From Deltaproteobacteria bacterium (GTDB lineage Bacteria > Desulfobacterota > Syntrophia > Syntrophales > Smithellaceae), in the NCBI GenBank assembly GCA_026388535.1, contig JAPLJP010000168.1, positions 1 to 53,868 of the forward strand: a stretch of DNA of 53,868 bases. Direction: 5' to 3'. A program made the translations under genes and the position numbers. The notes under the pieces were generated by a model. The model saw nothing but the letters and a program-made list of their open reading frames with translations. It was not told the origin of the DNA and searched no databases. Position 1 is the stretch's first letter; every line of letters starts with the position of its first letter. Below are positions 41,824-51,389 of this stretch, piece after piece.

Positions 41824-43947
41824 TTATTTAGTTTTCTTTTTGGGATGGCTTTTGTGCTTGCGCAGAAGTTCGGCAAACTGATCAGGCGCGATAGGCTTGC
41901 TGAAATAAAAACCCTGCATCTGATCGCAGATTTGTTCCCGCAGAAAATTTTCCTGTTCCTTAGTTTCCACGCCTTCGGCGACAACTGTAAGCTTTAGATT
42001 TTTACCCAGGATAATGACCGCTTCTGTAATTGCCTTGTTTTCGGTGTCTTGTGGAAGATTGCGAATGAATGATCTGTCTACCTTGAGCGTGTCGATAGGG
42101 AAGTGTTTGATCTGGGCGAGAGAAGAATAGCCTGTACCGAAATCATCAATGGCGAGCCGCACGCCCATTTCCTTGATTTTGTTCAGCACCGCTATCAGAC
42201 GCGTGGGATTATGCATTACCGTGCTTTCGGTTATTTCCAGTTCTAAAAAATTTGGCGCCATGCCGGATTCTTCCAGAATGGTTCGAATGTCTCTCAATAA
42301 GTTATCGTCTATTAGTTGACGGAGCGATAAATTTACCGCCATGCAGACAGGGGGCAATCCCTGACGTTGCCATGCGACATTCTGGGCGCAGGCTGTTTTT
42401 AAAACCCATCTGCCGATTGATACGATCAGCCCTGTTTCTTCAGCTACAGGAATAAATTGCGTGGGAGTTATTGAACCCAAGTAAGGGTTATTCCAGCGCA
42501 GCAAAGCCTCCACCCCCGTTATCATTCCGGTTCTGAAATCCAGCTGTGCCTGATAATTTAAAAAAAACTCATTGCGCTCCAGCGCGCAACGCAGATTTGT
42601 TTCGATAGACAGGCGTTCATTTGCCACCGACTGAATATCCGTGGAGTAGAATTGGTAGTTGTTCTTGCCTTGTTCCTTGGCAAAATACATGGCTATATCA
42701 GCGTTTTTCATCAGTGATTGTTCGTCTTCTCCATCACGGGGATATATGCTGATGCCGATACTTGCTGTCACGCGGCATTCTTCACCCCTAAGAACCATCG
42801 GTTTAATAGTAGTTGTAAGTATCTTGTGGGCCAGAGTGGCTGTTTGATTCAAGTCGTTCACGTCCTCGATCATGATGACGAATTCATCTCCTCCCATACG
42901 GCTGACAATATCAACTGTACGCAGTGATTGCTGAAATCGTAGAGCCATTTCTTGCAGAAGCTGATCTCCTGCGTCGTGACCCAGAGAGTCATTGATAGTT
43001 TTGAACCGGTCAAGGTCAATGAATAAAACCGCTAATTGTTTTTTATTCCGGTGCGCGGACTGAATCGCGTGGTTCAAGAGTTGGCTGAACATCGCACGGT
43101 TGGGCAATCCAGTCAGGGCGTCGTGCGTTGCCATGTGATTTAGTTCCTGCTCTATACGTTTGCGTTCGGTTATGTCGCGTATAACTCCCTTAAACCCGAT
43201 TGGTCTGTTCGATGAATCTTTTCGTAAAGATACCGACGCTTCAATGTATCTTTTAGTGCTGTCTTCCCTTATAATCTCCCAATCAAATCCTTCGGTGGGC
43301 TCGCCCGTGTTGTAAACTTTATTAAACGCCTTGAAAGCTTTCTTTGACATTTCTTGATTTGAAAACTGTCTGTAATTAACTCCGGTCAATTCCTCCCTGT
43401 TGACACCTGCGATCCGGCACATAGAATCGTTGAAGAAGGTAAAGTTTCCGGCAAGATCAACCTCAAAATATCCTTCCTGAATGTTTTCCAGAATGGTTCG
43501 ATATTTCCCCTCGCTCTGGCGAAACGCTTCCTCCATATTTTTACGCTCGGTGATATCCATGAAGCTCCCCAGCGTTGCTCGTTCGCCATTATACTCGATG
43601 GAAGTGATCGTCTCTAAAACCCACATTATCTCATTATTCTTCCTGACGAACCTGTATTCATAAGGCTTAAAGCTCTCTTTTTTTAGACATCTTATCGCCT
43701 GATTTCTTACCTTTTCTTTGTCATCGGGATAAATGTTTGTGAGAGAATTCTTGCCGATGAGTTCTTTAACTTTGTATCCGGTTATTTTTTGATATAGCTC
43801 GCTGACATAGACAAATTTGCCATGCTGTACGACGTATATTCCGACTCCGGCGTTTGCTATAATGGCTTTTGCAAGGAGGGAGAGGTTATCCTCAGGGGAA
43901 AGTTTCTTTTTAGGCTTTGCTGATTTCGGTTTGGTTGTCATCGTCAT
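41824..43947 (-). CDS. PAS-PAS-GGDEF-EAL c-di-GMP signalling protein
   Basis: A protein of 707 aa with two PAS domains (about 20-135 and 145-265, each followed by DITERK linkers), a GGDEF domain (about 270-435) and an EAL domain (about 450-695). The GGDEF motif is intact, with an RTVD inhibitory site five residues before it. The EAL motif (EALLRW) and DDFGTGYSSL are intact as well. Both synthesis and breakdown of c-di-GMP are possible. No membrane segment is visible, so it is a cytosolic sensor. It is convergent with the nusB-side genes. Confidence 0.93.
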   Translation of the reverse strand: MTMTTKPKSAKPKKKLSPEDNLSLLAKAIIANAGVGIYVVQHGKFVYVSELYQKITGYKVKELIGKNSLTNIYPDDKEKVRNQAIRCLKKESFKPYEYRFVRKNNEIMWVLETITSIEYNGERATLGSFMDITERKNMEEAFRQSEGKYRTILENIQEGYFEVDLAGNFTFFNDSMCRIAGVNREELTGVNYRQFSNQEMSKKAFKAFNKVYNTGEPTEGFDWEIIREDSTKRYIEASVSLRKDSSNRPIGFKGVIRDITERKRIEQELNHMATHDALTGLPNRAMFSQLLNHAIQSAHRNKKQLAVLFIDLDRFKTINDSLGHDAGDQLLQEMALRFQQSLRTVDIVSRMGGDEFVIMIEDVNDLNQTATLAHKILTTTIKPMVLRGEECRVTASIGISIYPRDGEDEQSLMKNADIAMYFAKEQGKNNYQFYSTDIQSVANERLSIETNLRCALERNEFFLNYQAQLDFRTGMITGVEALLRWNNPYLGSITPTQFIPVAEETGLIVSIGRWVLKTACAQNVAWQRQGLPPVCMAVNLSLRQLIDDNLLRDIRTILEESGMAPNFLELEITESTVMHNPTRLIAVLNKIKEMGVRLAIDDFGTGYSSLAQIKHFPIDTLKVDRSFIRNLPQDTENKAITEAVIILGKNLKLTVVAEGVETKEQENFLREQICDQMQGFYFSKPIAPDQFAELLRKHKSHPKKKTK

Positions 43948-44431
43948 GCAATTTCCACTTCTTTTATGATGAATGTTTTCAAATTACGTCTAGTCAATCC
44001 AGATCCAGTATTTTTTGTATTTATTTAGATAGATACTTTCAGCCGGCCATCTTAAATATTTTCAGCAATTTATATGCCCAATGCAATTAAATCTATATCT
44101 ATATCCCCAGTAATTAAAGGAAATTTAAATTAGCATGTAAAATCAAAGATAAATGTTTATTAAGCATCTGCATAGCAATAAATATAAATAATATTGTATA
44201 ACAAAAAAAATGGTGATTTTCACCAAAACAACGTTATTTCGACCGTAATTCAAGTGCTAATTATATGAAGAAAATGGCGTATGTCAAGAAAATAAAACAC
44301 AAAAATGTAACTTTCTCTACGACTGAATATACCGGTTTCTCAAAAGCAATTACGGGATTGGTTATTTGTCGTGCTTCGCTTACATCGAATGACGCAAAAA
44401 TAATTGATGATGATTACTGTGTTGGAAATTT
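43948..44431. other. AT-rich intergenic region without a visible gene
   Basis: A low-GC spacer between the c-di-GMP gene and the binding-protein gene. No RNA, repeat or convincing coding frame was found; a 90-codon frame at 44265 overlaps the neighbour's 3' end and has poor composition. Confidence 0.5.
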
Positions 44432-46066
44432 TTATCTGGTCATGGTGTATTTTTGTTCATCTTTGGGGACGTACCATTTGATGAAATTGTATTCCAAGCC
44501 GATAGGCGCGGGTTCAATGCCCCGGAAACGATTGTGAGTTATGATCAGGGCTTCGGGAACATAGAGAAAAGTATAGGGTTGATCTTCCGCAAGGATTTCC
44601 TGAAAGCGGTCATAATATTTTTTTCTTTCCTTCTGGTCGAAGGTGCTGCGTCCTTTTTCCAGCATTTTGTCCGCTTCCGGATTATTGTAGGAAACAAAGT
44701 TAAGTTCTTCCGGCTTTGTTTTGCTGGAGTGCCAGACGTCATAAGCATCGGGATCAAGCGGAATAGACCAGCCCATAATCACCGAATCAAAACGACGTTT
44801 GTTGATAAAGTCCGTCACAAATGCCGACCATTCGAGTATACGGATTTTCACGGTGATACCAACTTCCGCAAGCTGTCGCTGAATGATTTCGGCGCATTTC
44901 TGCCGTGTTTCATTGCCCTGATTGGTAACTATTTCAAAAACAAATGGCTTGCCGTCTTTTTCCAGAACGCCGTCGCTATTCAACTTCGTCCACCCTGCCT
45001 CACGCAACAGTTCGCGGGCCTTTTGCGGATTGTAATTGTAGATTTTAACTTTATCATTGTAAGCCCAGGTACCGTGCTTGTAAGGGCCACTTGCCGGTTT
45101 TCCCAGTCCAAGCAGTACGCCGCTGATAATTTCATCTTTATTAATGGCATACGAAATTGCCTGCCTTACTCTTTTGTCGGTAAAAAGCGGATTTTTCAGA
45201 TTGTAACCAAGATAGGTGTACGCAAAGCTAAGATATCGGTATTTATTAAAATTATTTTTAAACAAGTTGTTTTCTGTTTGTCGTTTATATTGCAGGGGTG
45301 TCAGGCCCATCATGCCGAGGTTCTGAGCGCGCAACTCCAGAAACATTGTGGCGGTATCGGGAATAATGCGCGTGATCTGCCCATCGATATAGGGCCGTCC
45401 TTCAAAATAATCAAGATTGGAAACAAGAACAATTTTTTGTCCGGTCACCCATTCCTTGAATTTGTAAGGTCCTGTGCCTATAGGATGACGAGCCAGCGGG
45501 CTTTTGGTGATATCTTTTCCCGAAAGTAGATGACGGGGCAGGATGGAACTGCTCCAACTGATTAATGCGGGAGCGAAGGGTTTGTCGTATGTCACCCGGA
45601 AAGTGTAATCATCAGGTGCCTCCGCTTTTTTTACCGTTTTAAAATCTTCCGCGTAAGCTGTGGGCGTTTTCGGATCAACTGTTACCTGGTAGGTATAGAG
45701 AACATCAGTCGCGGTAAACGGTTGGCCGTCGTGCCATTTCACACCCCGGCGCAGATGAAAAGTAATGACCAGACCGCTGCCTGTTATATCCCATGATTCG
45801 GCCAGATCGCCGACAATATTCATATCCTTGTCGTATTTCACCAGGCCGTTGTAAACCATACCGGCAATATTGTGGGAAGCCGAATCGGAAGCCAGAAGCG
45901 GAATCAAATTGCTGGCGTCGCCTATGTCGCCTCGCACCAGAATATCTCCATAAGCGGGTTGTTTGGCCGATAAAGACTGAGCCTTATCCGCCGCGGGATT
46001 TTTATCGCATGCAGTTAAAGATATGATTATCAGGGATAAAAAAAATAAAAGACGAAACGAGCGCAT
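44432..46066 (-). CDS. Peptide/solute-binding lipoprotein (SBP family 5)
   Basis: A protein of 544 aa. The lipobox SLTAC near residues 16-20 follows a hydrophobic signal. Family 5 binding-protein signatures are present: YNGLVKYDKDMNIVGDLAESW near 92, RRGVKWHDGQPFTATDV near 126 and HPIGTGPYKFKEW near 190. It should bind peptides, nickel chelates or similar solutes for an ABC importer. No permease or ATPase gene is near, so it is an orphan or works with a distant importer. Confidence 0.88.
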   Translation of the reverse strand: MRSFRLLFFLSLIIISLTACDKNPAADKAQSLSAKQPAYGDILVRGDIGDASNLIPLLASDSASHNIAGMVYNGLVKYDKDMNIVGDLAESWDITGSGLVITFHLRRGVKWHDGQPFTATDVLYTYQVTVDPKTPTAYAEDFKTVKKAEAPDDYTFRVTYDKPFAPALISWSSSILPRHLLSGKDITKSPLARHPIGTGPYKFKEWVTGQKIVLVSNLDYFEGRPYIDGQITRIIPDTATMFLELRAQNLGMMGLTPLQYKRQTENNLFKNNFNKYRYLSFAYTYLGYNLKNPLFTDKRVRQAISYAINKDEIISGVLLGLGKPASGPYKHGTWAYNDKVKIYNYNPQKARELLREAGWTKLNSDGVLEKDGKPFVFEIVTNQGNETRQKCAEIIQRQLAEVGITVKIRILEWSAFVTDFINKRRFDSVIMGWSIPLDPDAYDVWHSSKTKPEELNFVSYNNPEADKMLEKGRSTFDQKERKKYYDRFQEILAEDQPYTFLYVPEALIITHNRFRGIEPAPIGLEYNFIKWYVPKDEQKYTMTR

Positions 46067-46110
46067 GAAAATAAATTAGCGCAGTAACCAAACCATTGCA
46101 ATAAAAATTT

Positions 46111-47385
46111 TTATTCTCGATCGTGGTGTGTGTGTCGGTCTTCGTGTTTCTTGAGAGGATGATGGGCTTTGTGCTGTTTCTTCGCGTGCTGGCTATTTTT
46201 GTTCCTTTTAAATTTGGTGACAAATTCTTTTGAAGCAAGATATTTGTCCGCGAAAGAAACGATGAAGGATTCCTTATATTTCGGCGGAACCAGAGTAAGC
46301 GGCCACATATGCTTTATAACAATATCTTTTTCGATATCATTTAAAGTAAAATGTTTTTCGGCATTGACGAGGGCTATCTTGGGATGTTCAATGCCGTGAA
46401 ATTTTTCCTCGGGAAGATCAGGAACGTCATGATTTCTCCAGTCGTAAAGGAAAAAATCGTGAAGGAGCGCGCCGCGGGCGGCGGATTGGTAATCTAGCTT
46501 TAGAAACTTGCATGCCCTGTATGAGAAATAAGACACATCCATAACGTGCTCGTAAATTGAAGAATTATGATGATAATGCTCTTTGAGCTTCAGAACTTCA
46601 TCATGTTCGTAAATGTCGTTGATTATGTCGTAAAATTCATGTTCAAAGGGTTTCCGTCCCTCCATGTTCAAGCTGATCTTGCTCAGAATGGATTTTAAAA
46701 ACGTACTAATCCTGCTCTTGATCTTCATGTCGATGTTATTATCGATATACCTTCTCAGATTGGGGTAAGCGGAGCGGAGACGTTGAAAGGAACTAAATAT
46801 CTTCTCAATTTCAGCGTCACTCAGATTAAAATATTCAGAATACAGATAGGCGATCTTTCTCCTGAAAGCGGTAATAGTGGTAATGGAAAAAACAAGGTCC
46901 GTGGTGCCATAGATCAAAAGAACAATGGAAACAACGCGGAGAAATGATCCGTCTTGCGATTGGACATGCCGCAAAACAGCCGGATGGATCAATGTGACGA
47001 ATGCCAGAGCCATGATTGTCCAGAAAAGTGAAAAAAGCAGGCAGACTCTTCCGTGTATATTAAACCTGCTATCCGAATAGTCCCACAATTTTAATTTGAA
47101 TACTTTTTCGAATATTAAGCCGGTGAAATATTCGGTTAAGGTCAAAACGAGGCCGTAAATTATCAGCTCTATTGGCAGAGGCCATGGATGGATTAAAGAT
47201 TCTAAACTGATAATAAAAGCGGCGCCGAACCCGTAAATTGGGATGAATGGACCGTATAAAAAACCGGCGTTGATAAATTGGCGTTCAGAGATAGACCGGT
47301 ACACGGCTTCTATGATCCACCCCATGAACGAGTAGATCGCGAAAAGGACGATAGCCTGGGATATGTTTATATTATCAAATATCAT
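46111..47385 (-). CDS. CmpB-like membrane domain fused to an HD hydrolase domain
   Basis: A protein of 424 aa. Residues 1-175 contain about five membrane segments in the putative ABC-transporter type IV (CmpB, PF06541-like) pattern: SFMGWIIEAVYRS, NAGFLYGPFIPIYGFG and LTEYFTGLIFE. A linker of about 80 residues leads to an HD domain (HHNSSIYEHVMDVSYFSY near 272, LLHDFFLYDW near 308, and a later HMWPL). The tail from about 400 is rich in His and Lys. The HD domain may be a phosphohydrolase under membrane control. No transporter ATPase is nearby. Confidence 0.75.
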   Translation of the reverse strand: MIFDNINISQAIVLFAIYSFMGWIIEAVYRSISERQFINAGFLYGPFIPIYGFGAAFIISLESLIHPWPLPIELIIYGLVLTLTEYFTGLIFEKVFKLKLWDYSDSRFNIHGRVCLLFSLFWTIMALAFVTLIHPAVLRHVQSQDGSFLRVVSIVLLIYGTTDLVFSITTITAFRRKIAYLYSEYFNLSDAEIEKIFSSFQRLRSAYPNLRRYIDNNIDMKIKSRISTFLKSILSKISLNMEGRKPFEHEFYDIINDIYEHDEVLKLKEHYHHNSSIYEHVMDVSYFSYRACKFLKLDYQSAARGALLHDFFLYDWRNHDVPDLPEEKFHGIEHPKIALVNAEKHFTLNDIEKDIVIKHMWPLTLVPPKYKESFIVSFADKYLASKEFVTKFKRNKNSQHAKKQHKAHHPLKKHEDRHTHHDRE

Positions 47386-47576
47386 TAGATATATTCATCA
47401 CATCTTCAGGTGTTTAATATCAGAGTCTTGTCTGTAATCTAAAGTTTAGTGCTCTTAGTAAACATCATTAATTAAACGGATTGGGTAAAATATCTATAAT
47501 ATTAATTGCCTATTGTCAATTAATCTCTGCCGCGCCGATTGCGCTTAAAATTAACTAATATTAACATTTATTTAAA

Positions 47577-47785
47577 ATCACGGGTATAAACCCAAAAGCA
47601 AGCTACGGAGTATTTATATCCATGCTTATGCAGGATAGTTCAACTAACAAATTTTAATTCACTACGTTCTTAAAATTTGTGTTTCACTACCCTCCGCTTC
47701 ACGGGATAATTCGACTAACGCCTCAAACTTCATCCCGACTCGTCGGTATTCGTTTTCAGCGAGTCTCATTAAATTGGAGTTTCAC
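47577..47785 (+). repeat. Intergenic repeat family, copy B (forward)
   Basis: It starts ATCACGGGTATAAACCC and holds CTACCCTCCGCTTC, GGGATAATTCGACTAAC and GAGTCTCATTAAA, ending TTGGAGTTTCAC. Hairpin AAATTTTAA (47649) with TTAAAATTT (47670). Its right end carries the stop codon of the minus-strand gene at 47769. Confidence 0.82.
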
Positions 47786-49307
47786 GAACAAAAAACGGAG
47801 CGTGGTTGGAAGTGAAAAATTCCGGTGTGCGTCTGATTACAGGAACTATTGCCGGATGCTTTTTAAAAGTTTTCTCCAGGAAGTTGCGCACGGCAGACCT
47901 CTGCCAGCCGAGAGGATGCTGAAAGTTTTTGTAAAGAGATAAATCGCCTTCATAAAAATCATGAGTGGAGAGGCTTCGTGCCTCGACGCTTCGCGATGGC
48001 AAATTAAAAATCGCCAAGTTTAAAAAATCAATGCACTCATGATGTCTGGCAACGAAATCCATTGTTTTCAACGCGCTTTCTTCATTTTCCGGCGGCGTGC
48101 CGAGAAGAAAATAACAGTAGACAGCAATGCCTGATTTCTTAAGCGTTTTTAAAATGGCGGAAGCCGTCGACAAATCAATTCCTTTGTTTAATTGATCAAG
48201 AACTCTCTGGTCACCGGATTCGATTCCCAACTTAAGCATGGCACAGCCGCTGCGTTTTAAGGATAAACAAAAATCTTCATCAGCTAAATGTTTGGTTATG
48301 CGGGTAAAACCGTACCATGGCTCCCCCGGCGGGCTTTGCGCCAGAGCGCCAAGCAGTGATGGCGAAATGGAACTATCCAGAATATGAATCAATGAAGGAT
48401 TCGTCTGCCGGTTCAATATCTGAAGTTCCTCTGTAACCTTGGAAACCTCAAGTGGCAAATAAGCATTGCCTTCCGCTTTTTCCGGGCAAAAGGCGCATTT
48501 GTGCCAGTAACAGCCGCGTGCTGCGCTGTAAGGTAGAATCAGGCCGGGCGATAAATATTTATTAAGCGGGAAACCATCGTAATCGGGCGGGGAATTGTTT
48601 GAGCCGTTTTTAACGTTCAGAATCTCCAGCAATTTTTTTTCTCCCGCGCCTTCCACCATGTAATCCACAAGGCCGCGAAAAATATTTTTGCGCGCGCCGA
48701 GTTTGATCCATGAGGTAATCAGAGATCCGCCCAGAATAATTTTTTGCCGCTGCTGAATTTGTTTGATAAAGCCGATCATGGCAAAAGTGCAGAGAGCCTG
48801 GCTGAGATAGTTCATGGAAAAACCGATAAAATCAGGATTGCTTTCCAGCGCTACCATCAGGCGATTTTGAAAGTAAGGATAGAAAGGATTGGCCTGTGGT
48901 TTTTCAGCTGCGGATATTAAGTCGGAACTCTTTACAGGGGATAAATTTTGATCGTGATAATCGGCAAGCGATAGGTCAACGTGCCATGATTTAGCCGCCA
49001 CATTTAAAAGATGGTTAATATCCATAACTGCCCGCTGATATCGGCTTTGGTTTTGATAAGTGTCTATATTTCGCAACGCGGCAAGATTTCTTTCCAGATT
49101 TTTTATCGCACGCGTTGTCCAGCGGTCTGCAGTTGTATTTTTATCGGAAGTATGCTTCAGCAAAAAGAGTATACCTTCAAGATTAGCATCAATAACATCA
49201 TTTGAAATGCCGTTTTCATTTAGACAGGATGATAATTTAGCGATGCCGGCGGGCGGTTCTGAGCATTTGGCAACCGGCGGATGAATTAAAATTATTTTTG
49301 GTGACAT
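47769..49307 (-). CDS. B12-binding-type radical SAM protein (CYW subfamily)
   Basis: A protein of 512 aa. The N-terminus (IILIHPPVAKCSEPPAGIAKLSSCL) is of the B12-binding radical SAM type. The cluster motif GCYWHKCAFC at 265-274 has C-x4-C-x2-C spacing, a variant known in proteins with a GCYW start. MLKLGIESGDQRVL near 345 and a YCYFLLGTPPE strand follow. The final residues (RETPI) and the stop lie inside repeat copy B, so the original C-terminus may have been altered by insertion of the repeat. The substrate is unknown. Confidence 0.85.
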   Translation of the reverse strand: MSPKIILIHPPVAKCSEPPAGIAKLSSCLNENGISNDVIDANLEGILFLLKHTSDKNTTADRWTTRAIKNLERNLAALRNIDTYQNQSRYQRAVMDINHLLNVAAKSWHVDLSLADYHDQNLSPVKSSDLISAAEKPQANPFYPYFQNRLMVALESNPDFIGFSMNYLSQALCTFAMIGFIKQIQQRQKIILGGSLITSWIKLGARKNIFRGLVDYMVEGAGEKKLLEILNVKNGSNNSPPDYDGFPLNKYLSPGLILPYSAARGCYWHKCAFCPEKAEGNAYLPLEVSKVTEELQILNRQTNPSLIHILDSSISPSLLGALAQSPPGEPWYGFTRITKHLADEDFCLSLKRSGCAMLKLGIESGDQRVLDQLNKGIDLSTASAILKTLKKSGIAVYCYFLLGTPPENEESALKTMDFVARHHECIDFLNLAIFNLPSRSVEARSLSTHDFYEGDLSLYKNFQHPLGWQRSAVRNFLEKTFKKHPAIVPVIRRTPEFFTSNHAPFFVRETPI

Positions 49308-49341
49308 AATTTACATATTTATTGTTAAATCTGTTTTATTT

Positions 49342-49503
49342 GTGAAACTCCAATTCCGAAAGCGAATCGTATAGCCTAAAGGTCACACGTCGGAATTGGT
49401 AAGTTGAATACCGACGCTGTCGGGACAAAGCGGAGGGTATAATCCCCCGCAGCTTGCTGCGGAAACTTTTCCCAAAGCTTGCTTTGGGGTTCATACCCGT
49501 GAT
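49342..49503 (-). repeat. Intergenic repeat family, copy C (reverse)
   Basis: Reads on the minus strand from ATCACGGGTATGAACCCC to GGAGTTTCAC. Hairpins: CCAATTCCG (49350) with CGGAATTGG (49391), CCGCAGC-TT-GCTGCGG (49447), and CCCAAAGC-TT-GCTTTGGG (49471). Confidence 0.85.
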
Positions 49504-49689
49504 TTGTCTGCTACCCCTTTAGTATCTAATTATTGCTTGCGCAAGGCCAATTTTTACAGTTCAGATTTGCCACTTGACAGGTGACGATCTTTACGCAATA
49601 GTCACACCTGTTGAAAAAGCAGGAAGGCTGTAATAACGATCTTCTATTATTAAGACCATTGAATATTCGATATTATCTTTTGGTAATTT

Positions 49690-50469
49690 GTGAAAATTAA
49701 TTTTTTTGACAATAGAGTTAAAATAATATTGGCTCTGGTTATCGCGTTATTTGTTACGCTTATAGCCGGCACAACATTTGCGGTGGAAAAATATCCGGCG
49801 TCACGGGGTGCTATCAATGATTTTGCCAATGTCATTGATCAGGAAAACGCCGCTAAAATGGAAGCCCTGGCGAGAGAAGTATTGCAGAAAACAGGCACGG
49901 CGGTTGTTGTGGCAACAGTTGACACTATAGGCGAGAATGAAGATTACAATCTTTATGCCAATGGTCTTTATCAAGCGTGGGGTATTGGGAAAAAAGGAGA
50001 AGATAAGGGTGTTTTAATCTTTCTTGCCGTCAAAGAAAGAAAAATCCGTATTGAAACAGGCTATGGTGTGGAAGGAATATTGCCGGACGGTTTAGTCGGT
50101 GAAATTCTGGATAAGTATGTTCTTCCTCTTCTTAAGGAGGGCAATTACGGCAAAGGACTTTATAACGCGATGTATGCATGTTCTGCCTACATTGCCAAAG
50201 AGGCCAATGTTCAAATAAGCGATTCGCCTGCGCCATACCGGACGATGGTCCGGTCAGGGAAAAGAAGCATCGGCATTTTTGAAATTATTATTTTCCTGAT
50301 TGCGGCTGTGTTACTTTTAGGCACAAGAACGGGCAGGTCAATGCTACCCTGGTTGATGCTTATATTCTTGAGTGGAGGCCGTGGCGGTGGTGGCGGCGGT
50401 TTCGGTGGCGGGTTTGGCGGATTTGGCGGCGGTGGAAGCGGCGGCGGCGGAGCCGGCCGTAGTTTTTAA
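49690..50469 (+). CDS. TPM-domain (YgcG-like) membrane protein
   Basis: A protein of 259 aa. A signal or anchor segment covers residues 9-30 (IILALVIALFVTLIAGTTFA). The TPM domain spans about 32-165 (INDFANVIDQE, GIGKKGEDKGVLIFLAVKERKIRIETGYGVEG, LPDGLVGEILD). A membrane helix follows near 200-225, then a long Gly-rich tail (GGGGGFGGGFGG). The family is found beside LemA and may act in membrane or envelope quality. Here LemA is two genes on. The start is GTG with a weak ribosome site. Repeat copies flank it in inverted orientation and its TAA stop overlaps copy D. Confidence 0.85.
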   Translation: MKINFFDNRVKIILALVIALFVTLIAGTTFAVEKYPASRGAINDFANVIDQENAAKMEALAREVLQKTGTAVVVATVDTIGENEDYNLYANGLYQAWGIGKKGEDKGVLIFLAVKERKIRIETGYGVEGILPDGLVGEILDKYVLPLLKEGNYGKGLYNAMYACSAYIAKEANVQISDSPAPYRTMVRSGKRSIGIFEIIIFLIAAVLLLGTRTGRSMLPWLMLIFLSGGRGGGGGGFGGGFGGFGGGGSGGGGAGRSF

Positions 50470-50606
50470 TCACGGGTATAAAACCCAAAGCAAGCTTTAG
50501 GATTTTATACCCTCCGCTTTGTCCCGACAGCGTCGGGATTCAACTTACCAAGTCCGATGCGCCTATAGTGACCTTTAGATTATACGCTTTCGGACTTGGA
50601 ATTTCA
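50469..50606 (+). repeat. Intergenic repeat family, copy D (forward)
   Basis: It starts ATCACGGGTATAAAACCC. Hairpins: TCCCGAC (50522) with GTCGGGA (50532), and CCAAGTCCG (50548) with CGGACTTGG (50591). The second stem has the same place as in copies C and E but with one T-A pair replaced by G-C. Confidence 0.85.
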
Positions 50607-50631
50607 GCAATAAATTTTTAGGGTGAATAAA

Positions 50632-51357
50632 ATGTCAAAAATACCGAATAAACCACAGGATGTTTTTGTTCCTTTAACTCAAGACTATCTGAAAGTATTC
50701 GGCAGAGATCTGATTTCTCTTATTCTTTACGGGAGCGCTGCCGGTGGCTCTTATGTAAAAGGAAAATCGGATATTAATCTGCTGGTCGTTGTTACGCCGG
50801 AAGGCATCAAAAGGCTGGAAGATTCTTTGTCCACGGTTAAACATTGGAGAAAGTGCCGTGTGTCTGTGCCACTTATTATGACAAAGGCGTTTATGGAGAA
50901 TTCTCTGGATTGTTACCCGATAGAATTTTTGAATATGAAAAAAAGCCATATTTTAATTTATGGCGAAGATGTTTTGGAACAATTAAATTTTAAGCCGGAA
51001 GATTTACGTCTGCAAATTGAGAAAGAATTGAAAGGGAAGCTGATTTTGTTGCGCCAGGGTTATCTGGAAACGGAGGGGAACACGAAGCAGTTGAAACAGC
51101 TTGTCAGCCGGTCATTTACGGCTTTTATTTCCATATTCAATGCTCTGCTTTATTTGAAGCAGAAATTGGCGCCGCAGAAGAGACGCGATATAATAAAAGA
51201 AGTGGCTAAACTTTTTGCGGTTGATGCGGAAGTATTTTTAAGTTGCGCCGACATTAAAGAAGGTGTGGATAAGCTCTCCGGCGAAGAAGTCGCGGATGTC
51301 TTCAAAAAATATCTGCACGAAGTCGAAAAGATTTGTAACATCGTTGATGTTTTATAA
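50632..51357 (+). CDS. Nucleotidyltransferase-fold protein
   Basis: A protein of 241 aa. The N-terminal nucleotidyltransferase signature is LYGSAAGGSYVKGKSDINLL near residues 34-53, with GS and the D-x-N pair; in typical enzymes the motif is GS-x(8-10)-DxD, and here the second Asp is Asn (SDIN). Catalysis is therefore doubtful. The rest is helical. The frame opens at GTG 50623, but AGGGTG suits ATG 50632. It sits 33 bases before lemA and after the TPM gene, between repeat copies D and E. Confidence 0.75.
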   Translation: MSKIPNKPQDVFVPLTQDYLKVFGRDLISLILYGSAAGGSYVKGKSDINLLVVVTPEGIKRLEDSLSTVKHWRKCRVSVPLIMTKAFMENSLDCYPIEFLNMKKSHILIYGEDVLEQLNFKPEDLRLQIEKELKGKLILLRQGYLETEGNTKQLKQLVSRSFTAFISIFNALLYLKQKLAPQKRRDIIKEVAKLFAVDAEVFLSCADIKEGVDKLSGEEVADVFKKYLHEVEKICNIVDVL

Positions 51358-51389
51358 TTTATAAACTTAACATAATGCAGGAGGTAAAA

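Noticed and set aside
44265-44537. 90-codon frame overlapping the end of the binding-protein gene
   Set aside because: The last third runs opposite a well-supported gene, and the rest is AT-driven sequence without a ribosome site.
44432-46066. Part of a full peptide ABC importer
   Set aside because: No permease or ATPase gene is present on either side, so only the binding protein is claimed.
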